Positions 26,001 to 38,000 of a stretch of DNA of 64,000 nt are shown here, piece by piece. Every line of letters starts with the position of its first letter. The stretch's first letter is position 1. Source of the DNA: Membranipora membranacea (taxonomy: Eukaryota > Bryozoa > Gymnolaemata > Cheilostomatida > Membraniporidae); assembly GCA_914767715.1 (NCBI GenBank), contig OU612070.1, positions 6,219,501 through 6,283,500 on the forward strand. Direction: 5' to 3'. The position numbers were made by a program, and so were the translations under genes. The notes under the pieces were generated by a model, which worked only from the letters and a program-made list of their open reading frames with translations, did not search any database and was not told the DNA's origin.

Positions 26001-29000
26001 TATGTGTCAAAATATATGTCGTAGCATATTTTTGCACTCACACTGTCTCTGTCATTTTTTTTTCTTAGCAGTTAATTCAAGTTTAACAAATACAATTTTC
26101 TGAAAGAGGTCTTTGTATTCAATGAGATGTTGAACCTGAACATGGTTCTTCCGAGATTTTTTTTTCATAAAATTTGCGAATTGATAAAAGCAACAAGTTG
26201 TGTTGTCAGGCAATAGTAATAATTAGCAGAGTAGGAGGAATGGCAACAGGACAACTTAGCCTGGACAGCCTGTCTTGGTTCGGTAGAGGGGATATCCCCC
26301 ACCCCGCCCAAACCAAGAGACCATTTCCAGACTAAGGACAACTCATAATAAAAGCAAAAATATCTGTGCAAAAGAATTTTATCCATGAATAAAGCTTACC
26401 CCAGGGTACAGTTTCCTTGTCCTCCACTCTCTCACACCAGACTAGGATCATCCGGACACCTGCTATCTCTTGTCCGGATAACCTGTTGGACTTGAGAGTG
26501 CCTGTCGTACTAGACATTGATTTCTCTGACACGGTGTCATCCTGAGAACTGTTAGGCGCTGTAAACATCACCCCGCTACTGTCTGACGCTACAGACGTCT
26601 GCCGGGCAGCTATTGAATAAAATGTATGAAAAATTATAAAGACCACTTAAATATGTGTGTCGGTAACTGAATCACCCGAGTTCAAAACCAGCTTTCCTGA
26701 AGTTATCTAGCCACACTATCATGCTATGTTAACCTGTGTATTCTAAATTCAGATTTCAGACCTGTATTCTTTTCTACCACCAAATGTTAGTATTTCAACA
26801 AGTTAGAGAGCCCATAAAGACATGAAGATAGCAGCTGTGTCAAAACAGACCTGCTACTGCCATCAAAGCAGCCAACAGACCTAGATAAATTTTAATCCAA
26901 TATGCCAGCATTTCAGCTCCCATTCTACTTGTAAGCCAGTGCCAGAGCTAGAGGGGGAGCAACTCCTAATGCAGGCGAGTTGGATCAAACTTTATCGTTC
27001 ATCCCTTATCCCTGCTTTATGTAAGACCATGCAAAAATGCAATGATAAAGTATATATTCTTCTATATTTATGACTAAGACCGTGCATCAGCATAACAAAT
27101 CAACCAGTAGCCAATCATGGCTCATCATTATGAGCCTCCTGCTTCGAATGGTTCATTATACATGTAAGGAAAAGCCACCCGAATCAATTGGCGGTCATTA
27201 CCATGCTGTTGTTCAATAACAGCCAGAATACATCGGCGGAGATCTTTCTCAGCAATGTTACGTTTAGCATCTGAAAGAAAGTGTGTTTAAAATAGAGTAG
27301 AGCATATGAATAAATTGTCTTTCAGATTTGTCCATTCTAAGAGAGTGCGATAGCAAAGGAAAATTAATTGTCAGTGTCGCAATCAGATACATAATCTACT
27401 CGTGATGAGGAGAGCCAATTTCTTCTTATTCAGATAAAAGTGTACAAATTCCATCTGCACACTTATTAGAGCGAACTCCTCTTGTTTCATGCAGTGATGT
27501 GCCGTTTAGATTTGTGTGCTCTCTACTAGATTGATCAGATCAGTTTGTGGATAGTACATAATTTGGAAAATTGCTCAATCATAATTAGTATCTGTAGTAG
27601 CTTTCTCCTATCCTGGCAGAGGTGGAAGAGAATAATCAGATTCTGTGTTCGATCAAGAAGAAGAGAGTGTAGCCTGTGATCAGCATTTCCCTACAATCCA
27701 CAGAGCGGGTCGCGCTGTATTTACCCCCATCCTTAGCCATCTGCTGCTGTCGATGTCTGTGTTTTAGAAGTGTTTGATTGAGTAAGCGTTTCTCTTCTGA
27801 TGATATTTTATTGATGATCTTTTTGATTCCCTTACCGAATCCTTTTGGCTTTTTTATGGGGGACAAATCTTGAGCGTTGACGTCATTAGCTGTGTCCACA
27901 CTGCCACGGCGTGACCTCGGGGCACCTGAATTAGATTTTGTAGGCCGTTAAATCAAGCTACAATCTCGTAAAAACATTTTCTGGAATTGTAGCTAATGCA
28001 ATTTCATACCTCATTTACTTCAACGCAACTAATCAAACTATCTTGAAAAATGATTTGTATGAGGCATCTTTTGAAAAACAACTCTATGGTGAATGTGTCC
28101 AAGGTCAACGCACAATGCCTTTGATCCTACCATGTTTGCCGCTCTTGTCCTTTTTTTCTTTAGCAACTTTTTTCTGTTTCTTAGTCTCGTGTTCATCAAT
28201 CATCTGAGACCATGCATCCATAGATATAACCCCCATAGCTATATCATATGTGAACTTCCTGGTGTGCGGTTTAGTGACCGGGTTCTTGCTCTCTGTGATG
28301 ACAGGGGGAGAGTGGAAGCTGAAGAGTTCACCATCGCTGGGTATGGGTGGAGCGGATTGAGGAGTAGATGAAGGAGGCGCAGGTAGACCCTGAACTATGC
28401 CTTCACTCATTCTAGCTCTTCTGTTGAAGTATCGAGCTCCTGCTCGCTGTAGTCGACTTTCTTCTGACGGAGTTCTCTTCAGCTTGGTACCAGGTCGAGG
28501 TGCCTTCTCAGTTATCTCAGAGGTAACTGTATCCTGATCCGCTGATGTGACCTCAATATCTGGTTCACACGCCTCATTGTCACAAGAATCCATCACAGCC
28601 TCAGTGCTAACATCTACACCCTCACTTAGCTGAGGGAGAGTGACTTCTGTACCTTTACTTTGTTGTAGGTCACGTTCGACAGATGCGTCATCGGTATCAT
28701 TGGCATGCTGAGGAATGGTTTCCAGGATTTTTACGTGATCTTCACTTGCCGGTTCAGTGATGGATGATGTGCTTTTCTTACGCTGACTGAACAAGGCAAC
28801 TTCTTTCTCAGTGACCACATCAAGGCTAGAGCGACGTCGTGAGAGGTTAAAAAGCTCACTGCTCGATCTACGCCTCATACCTAGACTAGGCTTACGGGTG
28901 CGGGAGGTGCGGCGTGAGGATCTCCGTCCCTCAACAGTTAGGAATAATATACCAGAAACAAGGTTAGATTACAAATAGAAAGAACATATATCAGGCAATG

Positions 29001-32000
29001 TCGTGATGGTGATGCTTTCTGACCATAAATTAGTTTAGATGGGAAGATAAAGAGAAAAAGATATTTAAAAAAAATTAAATAAATGAGTTAGTACCAGGAC
29101 CACACTGTTTAGGCCAGAAGCAGCTATAGCCTAAGTTGTTATGGCACGGACAATATTTGATGGCAGGATTCTGATCACTTTTTATACTACATCAATATAT
29201 GTTCTGTAAAATTCACCGGGTGTACCCAGTTGTAGTGGTCATATTTTGAAAATAAAGGGCAATTCGTTTTCAATTTAAATGAAGAGAACATAAATCCTCA
29301 AGCTGACCTACTTGTATAGAGGACCAATCATCAGTGTGATAATAAAGAAATCTATTTATAATACTCAATCACGTCAACTTGTATTTGGCATTGACATAGC
29401 AAATATTAATAATGCATCTTTGTACGGTGCTATTGACTTACGCCCAGCCTTTGTTAAATTTAACTCTCATGCTTTAGCAGATGACATAATACAAGGAAGC
29501 ATGAACATGTCTAACAAAATGACGGTATCACTTTGACTAACATTATGGAGTGTATTATTCACTGTGAGAAAGTAGATGAAGCAGCCGAGAGTGTTGTTTT
29601 GTCAGCCTCAAAGCTTGCTGAACTCAAATATGTGGCTAAAGAGTGGGTGAAAACTGGGAAAGAGCCGGAATGCTTCATTGCCAAAAATCTATTCTATTGA
29701 CAATCACAATGACAATGGATGAATGTAGTACCTATAAATACCATCGTCTTTGTATGTTCAGATTTTCTAAATCCAAGCTAGAAAGAGCCAAGGAAAGTGC
29801 CATGAAGAGAAAGGTATGTATAGAACATGCTCATGATTCAGGATTTACTCTCAAGGTATTAATTGATGACCACGGTGCTGTATGGAAGACCACCTTGTGT
29901 TGCTTTGTTTGAACCGATATGAAACTTTGTGTGACGTTGCTCTCAGTCAGAGATAGTGTTTGGGCCAAGAAGATCATTCTGTGATAAATAAGAGAGTTCT
30001 ATCAAGGAGTAAAAGACTTTTACTCCTTGATAGAACTCTATTATTTATCACAGAATGATCACAACACTGAATTAAATCATAGTTGGAAAATCTGAGATGC
30101 CTTCAATTTTTTTCAGTCTTGATTGATTGACCCTTGTAATTGCTACTCATTAACCCTGCTCTAATAATATCCTGTTTTTAAGAATGAGGATGGAGCCAAT
30201 TTGCCGAGCCCAAAGAAACTCAGGTCTTCAGAACCGAGTACTAGTAAGCCTCAGACATTCTCTTCTACCTGTGTCATATGTAATAAGGAGAAGTACAAAA
30301 ACCGCAAGAAACTACCGACCTCTAGAGCTGAGACTTTAGATGCTGGTAAGTACAATAAACTGCTACATCATAATCTCAGGTTTTATTCTGCCTTCTGCAG
30401 ACTCTGTAGGGTTGAATTGTTGATTAATTGAGGGAACTTTTTCAATTACATGTGTTGTATGATCTAAGCTGCATCAATCATAACTATCTGGAGACGAATG
30501 ATATATCAGTGAGAGAGCCAGCTTTCAAAAATATTATCCTTCTATTTAGGGGGTTTACTTCCTGCCGCAGAAGCCAAGAATGACACAAAGCTGTTGTCAA
30601 GTTTTCAGTTAGGAGATCCTGTTGCCCGTGAAATGAGATATCATTGTGCATGCCACAAGAATTATATCGCAATTTTACGAACCAGCTCAGGTAAAAACCA
30701 TAAAATCTGTTTGCCACTTATCATTGTCATTTGTCTGGCTCAACATTATGTGTGTTACATTCCTATGCTGTCCCTCTTTGAAAATTGTTAACAAGTTCAC
30801 TTGGGCGTAGAGATGAGTTCATATGAAGTGCTGTAAAATTGTTATACCAATTGTTTTAGATCTAAATCAAAAGCTCGCTTTGTGAGATCTGCATCATGGC
30901 GACAACTTGAGGACCTGGTTAGCTCAAAGATAGAGCGCGAGAAGGGTTCTTACACTGTATCTGATTTACTTGGCTTATATAATAAACTACGTAGAGATAA
31001 CAGAGAAGATGAGACCAGGTAAGACTATGATATATATTTATATATACTAGTATCCCACAATGCAATTTCCTGGAATTCCCAGTGAGATCAGGGCGATAAA
31101 ATCTTGCGAGACTGGGGTTCCCAGGTTGAAGTTGCATTGTGCAAGCATTATCAACCTGCAGTTTTGAGAACACTCAAATGCATTGATCAAACTTTGGCCT
31201 TGTTAGGATTAATTAAAAAAATATGAAAAGTTATGTCAAAATCTTTTTCTTCCTCGGACTAACATGTATTGTGCTTTAAGACAAAAATATCATCTTTTTA
31301 CAGCCGAAAAGCTTTTGTCTACCGCCTGAAGAGAGAGTTTAAAGGCCGCCTTAGTTTTCATCAAGCCTCTGATCCCTCTCATGGTGATATAGTGACGAGC
31401 AGCAATGCAGTTTTGACTGATTTAGTGACTGATACATCAGTACTCACAAACACATCCAGCCTCTTGAGCGAGGTCGACACTGCCAGCTCATGTGATGAGG
31501 AAATCCCTTTCAATAGTGTAACCCAATCCAATCAATATCAACTCAATCAGGCAGCAATTTCACTCCGTTTGTATATAGATCAAACCAAAAAAGTCGAGAT
31601 CCCCTGGCTACCTACTGCAGACAACCTTAACGCTGAGGCCTGTGTCGAATTTGTTCCGCCACCACTATTTAATTTTCTAGCTATGACGACAGGTCATGCT
31701 GATGTGGTCTGTGACTGGAACACCTACTATAATTTGGACGCCTCTGTTCGCCTAAAAATTCTCAGCTTAGCCCAAGACATTATACAGCTAAGCTCCAAAG
31801 GTGCTGCTGTTACTCCTAAGTCTTTAGCCATCGGCCTAACAGTGAGGCATATGACTGGGTCTAAATTGCTAGCCAAACTTATTCATGGATTTGGTCATTC
31901 TTGCAGCTATGACTCAATTATTAGGCTCGAAACAGCACTTGCTTTGAAGCAAGCTGCAAATATAGCTTTCAGAGAGAACAGTCTTGATGAGGAGGAGGCT

Positions 32001-35000
32001 GGCGGAGACGAGGATGATGAGGATGAGGAAAATGAGTGACCAAATAATAAAAGTTCTTGTTGACTGTAACAAAAAATACTACAATTTTCACTAACTAAAA
32101 GTGATTTTGTGAAAAATTTGTGAGATGCTGCCGCTGACAATGACTGATACAACCGGGTACACCCTTATTTGTTAATTCAGCACCCTTTTTTACCCTAGAA
32201 ACATTTATATTCTCGTTCTCTGTTGGCTGTATCGAACACTAAAATCTTCACTAACTTAAAGCTCTTTATTGAATAATTTGGGATATGCTGTCATATACTG
32301 CCACGCTGCCGCTGATGATGACCACTATAACCGGGAACACCCTCATTTTTGGATTCAGCACACTTTTTTACACTAGAAGCATATTAATCTTGTTCTCTGT
32401 TGACCGTTGACTGTATCAAATGCCACAATTTTCACTTAGTAGGAGTGAATTTGTAAAAAAAAGTCGGATTTGCTCCCACGCTGCCGCTGACAATGACTGA
32501 TACAACTGGGTTCACCCTCATTTTTGAATTCAGCACCCTTTTTTACCCTAGAAAAATATATATTCTTGTCTTCTGTTGGCTGTATCAAACACTAAAATAT
32601 TCACTAACTAAAAGCGCTTGGTTGAAAATTTTGGGACATGCTGCCATATACTGCCACGCTGCCGCTGATGATGACCCCTACAACCAGGTACACCCTCATT
32701 TTTGGATTCAGCACACTTTTCTACACTAGAAACATATTAATCTTGTTCTCTGTTGACCGTTGACTGTATCAAATGCCACAATTTTCACTAAGTAGAATTG
32801 AATTTGTAAAAAAAAGTCGGATTTGCTCCCACGCTGCCGCTGACAATGACTGATACAACTGGGTACACCCTCATTTTTGAATTCAGCACCCTTTTTTACC
32901 CTAGAAACATATATATTCTTGTTCTCTGTTGGCTGTAACAAACACTACAATCTTTACTAACTAAATGCGATTTATTGAAAATTTGTGATATGCTGCCATA
33001 TACTGCCACGCTGCCGCTGACCGCTACAACCGGGTACACCCTCATTTTTGGATTCAGCACACTTTTTTACCCTGGAAACACTTGTTTTTTTCCTGCCATC
33101 AAAAATTGTCCGTGCCATTTTTTTTTAGAGCACTTAGAGCTAGGCTGCTTCTGGCCTAGTTATTACATCATTGACAAACATGAGACAAAGCACAATGCAG
33201 GTATATAGGTACATTAGTCAAGATGGTTAACTGAAGCTGCTAATATACTGCCGATATATATATATATATATATATATGATGCACACAACCAGATATAGTT
33301 TTCTGCGAGTAAAATATTGCACAAAAATAACTCGCGGTACATATCATGTGTCATATTTAGAAATATCTCACAAGGCAAATTTTAAAATTATATTGGTAGG
33401 GTCAAACTTCTGCGTTGAGTGACTACCATGTTGTTGCAACATCAACTATCATTTTGATTAACTGTATTTATCCGTTACCTTGCTGTTGATGAGAGATCAT
33501 AGCTATTCTCTCCTCAGTAGGGATTATAAAAGCCATCTCACTTCTGCTGTCTCCCCAGTATAATAACCACTTAGTACCATCAAACGCAGCCGGACCCAGC
33601 GACGCCGGGATCTGATCTGAGGATGTAATATAATGGGCGAGTTTTAAACTATGTATGTAATTACATTATCAGGGCATTTCTATATTTGAATTCAACACTT
33701 CAATTTCGATATAACAATTGTTTGGTGACGATAACATCATTGTTTATGAGTTAGCTTCTCATTGAAACGAATGAATTGGAATGGACTAACTACATAACCA
33801 TATAAAGATCAGTATTGTGTAGTCCGCTCGATCTCCTTCTTCCAGCAAAGGCAGGAGATTATCCATTGCATATGACATATGTGTATACCTATGTGTATAC
33901 CTATGTGTATACCTATGTATATACCTATGTGTATACCTATGTGTATACCTATGTGTATACCTATGTGTATACCTATGTGTATACCTATGTGTATACCTAT
34001 GTGTATACCTATGTGTATACCTTTGTGTATACCTATGTGTATACCTATGTGTATACCTATGTGTATACCTATGTGTATACCTATGTGTATACCTATGTGT
34101 ATACCTATGTGTATACCTATGTGTATACCTATGACATATGTGTATACCTATGTGTATACCTATGTGTATACCTATGTGTATACCTATGCTCATACCAAGG
34201 AGTATACTGCCTTTCTTCTATGAAGGCGAACAATATATACCAAGCGCATGCATATAATGGCACAGTTGTTTGTACACCTTACCTGGTTCATTAGTCTGAT
34301 ATGAGCGACTTTGAGCTGTAGCTGAGCTGGTGGAGCTCATACCGGTCCACCCTGGGTGTGTGCTCACATTCACCGGCCAACCCAGAGACAGTAACAGGTC
34401 TTTATAATCACTGTTCAGTGATTTATACCCTTTCTGTAAACGGATATATATATAATATCAATTTTATTGATCAAATCACTTGAATATTTATTATGAGACC
34501 ATGCCCAAACAGATATAAATGGTAAAACTATCACGGTTGAAAGTTAAATTATCCGTATTAAGATCAAGATCATAGGTGAGGTGGTAAGATTGAGCATTAC
34601 AAGTGATTATGCGCTAGAGGAGGGAAGTTGTTTTCTTTGCTACCTAATTTTGTATTATCGAAGCCGACTTTTGCTAAAAAATAATTGGGACTAGTGCTCA
34701 AATTTTTAACACAGTGTTTTGCAGAAGGTGCATGGTGTAATATTTAGCGTTATAAGCAATTATGTGCCAAATAAGGGATGTTATTTCTGTGCTGCTCAAT
34801 TTTGTGCTGCTGACTTTAACTATAGTCCCAAGACTAATGTTGAAGGGAACTGGTCAATAGAAGCGGAAAAGCAATTGGGACTAGTGTTCCAAATATTTAC
34901 ACAATGTTTTGAAAATTGCATTCTGATATTATCCCAAGGTTGTGGTCCGGAAAGAGGATAATCAAAACAGGTTAATAATTGGGAGTAGTGTCCCAATTAT

Positions 35001-38000
35001 TATCATATTGTTTTGCAGTAGACGACAAGAATAAGCGTTACAAGCATCGACGTGATAAAAAAGGAAAGTTGTCTCTGCGCTGCTCAATTATGTATTATCA
35101 GAGCTGACTTACGCTATTATCTCAAGATAGATGTCGACGGGAAGTTGGATAATATAAACATGCAAATAATTGGGACTAGTGTCCCTATTAACGTCAAGGT
35201 GTTTTGCAGAAGCAGTTCAGGATTAATCCCAGATCATAGCTAGGCTAACTTAGTTATTTACTCACAGTGTTATCTAGTATATCAGACACTTTAGTCTGCC
35301 CAGACTTCACATAAAATATAAACACAGTATCTCGGCTTCGGTTAGAAATCTTATCCAACTTCTGTAAAGTTTCAACAAACCCTCCATCGGTAGAATCCAA
35401 CCTGGAGAGATATGCTGGCATTCCTTGCATGTCCTTAAAACAATAAAACATATGCATTGAATATATGAATTGAATATATGCATAAATATGTATATGCATA
35501 TACAAACATTTTTGCTAGTCTTACTGCCTGAAAACCGACGAGAAATCTGCAATAATCCTGAGCATAACTAAACCTATCAGGACAAGGTCAATGGTGAAGG
35601 ATTATCAACGGTGGGACCAGCATGACTCTGCATTTTATACCGTTGGGCTGCTGGCTCTAGCTGTTACACCAAATATTCTTGACCGGTGATTAGTCTTCTA
35701 TAAATTTTTAGCCCCAGCAACAGACTGATAGTGAGGAGAGAATCCATTACCAGCCCCTACACAGAAATCTCCGAGCTATCAGATTATCAGCCCTAATAAT
35801 CAATTTACTAGCAGATTATTACCAATCTATAGATCGGTTCTGTCCAGGGAATCAGGGTCTGAATATTGGACAAATCGATGAATAATTCTGATACCAAGTG
35901 CATGCCTAGATGAAACGGTGATGTTATAAATTGTGTATAGGGTGTTACTAAAAGTTTGCAGATATATATAATCAGTTGTGATTCAATACATAATTGTAAA
36001 ATCAGTGTCGCCTTGATCAAGGTTTACCCATTTTGCAAGTGTTTGAGTTGTCCCCCTCTACTGTAGAGGAGGAGAGGGCAACTGTAGCGCTGGGAAAATG
36101 GATCAAACTCGATCTAAAAGTTGCCTTGGTGATCTCACACGTATCAGCGGTATAATCTAGAGCTTATTGAGCTTTAATCATACCTGATGTTGAGGAGCTG
36201 GCTAAAAATCATTGTTTGAATAAAACAGGTGAAACGTAAAGTAAAGAACCATAATGGGTAAATGTTGTCCCCTCTTATCCCAATCATTTTTCAACCAACC
36301 CATTTGTTCACTTATTTCTTAGACAACGTGTTCTTACTCGTTATGTATTAGATTAATAGCACATGCCCTTAGGAGTATGTATGCTAGACAAAGTTTGATC
36401 CAGTTTGCCTTTATTCAGAATTGCCTCCCCCACTGATCTGTGGCTTATCATTGAAAGGGAGCATACCCGAATGCAGCAAACTCATCACATCATACATCTC
36501 AACTGACCACCATATGTATTACCTTGAGTGAGTGAGAGTTGAGTAGACCTAGCTGTGACAGGAGAACTCGAGCACTCTGCATCACTCCGCTAGGCTTAGG
36601 TGGTACACACTCAGCCGGAGGGGCAGGTTTAGGTGATGCTAGTCGAGGCCCATTCTTCATCTCTAACTCTATCGTCTCATTGATGATAGCGGCTAGAGCT
36701 GGATCAAGATCATCGAGATCATCCAACCCTGGCAGAGTCTTATCACTGCAACAAAATAAAGCAAAAATATAACCTTTGTAAAGCTAGACAAAGAAAAAGA
36801 CACACAAGTGGGGGTCCCACTAGTCTTTGCTGCTATTTAGAATATTATTAATTTGTATATGGCTGACGAGGTGAACATAGTTTGAACCTCCGTATCAGTG
36901 CACAGTCATGACAAACTACTTATTTAGACTCTAATTAAACTTGTATAACTATAGTTTGAGACTTCACAATTTTTCCGACCTAGTATATGTTCCCTCATCA
37001 AAAGAAAAAAATAATGTAGGTAAAGTAATATTGACACATACGCTTTGACTAGTGGAATGCTGTCCACAGAGCTAGGCCACCATCTCTGCGCTATTCTGGG
37101 TTTGGGAGCCTTATACTCAGCTGGAGCTGGTCTCTTGACATTGCCCGGCCTCACTGTACCAGCTGGCTGAGATTTGGGCTCCATAATCCATACCTGTCTA
37201 CCAAACGGACCTCTTATCACTACCTTAATCACCTGACTAGAGGCTTCATCTCCATCTGTATAAAGCAAAAGTAAAATCCTTTCTGATGCGCATAACAACT
37301 ATATAGCTTTTATATACAGGTGACCAGTAGATTGTGAATGTGCCAAGCTTAATAGAGTTATGCTTCCAAATCAACACCATACGACCAAATACAAGAAACA
37401 ACACATGCCATTTTTAAAAGACATATTTAAAAAAACACGGTAAAAGAAGCAGATCAAGAAGCAGATACAGTGCATAGTACAAGACACATAACAGGGTGCA
37501 ATAAATCGCACAGTACAGGAGACGATTCAGGAGACAATACATGGCACAGTACAGTCTGAGGCTTACACTCAGTAGAATATACACAAGCTTACCTTGAGGC
37601 GATTGCCCATCTAGCACTCCTACAATGGTCTGATTGTTCAGAGCAAAGTACTTGAAGAGTGAGACGTCATCTGTTAAATCTCTCTCTGATAGTGTAGAGT
37701 ACAGACTCTCTGAGCCACATGGAGAGGGGAACGAGTCCTGTAAGTATATAAACACGGGTGATATGAGCACACACAGCAGGGACGGTAATATCTTATTTGG
37801 GTATTACGGATTACATATTAATAATCTAAGTTATCCTCTCACTCAGACTGGTGTTTTGCTGAATTTAGGTAGTATCAGGTTTATATTTTTCCGGTTCTTT
37901 GGAGCAATGAGTCTCCAACTCCTTGTTCTGAGTTTGCAAGAAACTTTGACTTAAAGGTAGTCTTATTACCTAACACTAATTAGTCTTATACGTTACACAA

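Larger units (their letters stand above)
29112..33156. mobile_element. 4.0-kb TIR transposon with spliced gene and subterminal array, TA-flanked
   Basis: The ends start GGCCAGAAGCAGC in inverted orientation, include GGCACGGACAAT and TTGATGGCAGGA, and are bordered by TA on each side. The inverted match is about 65 bp. Beyond it the left end carries a single ACCGGGTGTACCC motif, and the right end runs into a six-unit tandem array (32,080-33,090) built on the same motif. Inside are broken open frames at 29,312-29,912, a hairpin at 29,973-30,061 and a spliced gene at 30,183-32,039. No DDE transposase motif was recognised, so the superfamily is open. It sits in the intron between RALGAPB exons 22 and 23, and its gene is antisense to RALGAPB. 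A related shorter copy lies at 16,944-18,504. Confidence 0.85.

Noticed and set aside
33870-34190. Possible CRISPR-like array
   Set aside because: Repeats are contiguous with no unique spacers, and the DNA is animal nuclear sequence. The same holds for the 30-bp, 31-bp and 177-bp arrays.
33786-34294. Open frames of 114-159 codons with YVYT or HRYT repeats
   Set aside because: Translation of a 12-bp satellite in an intron.
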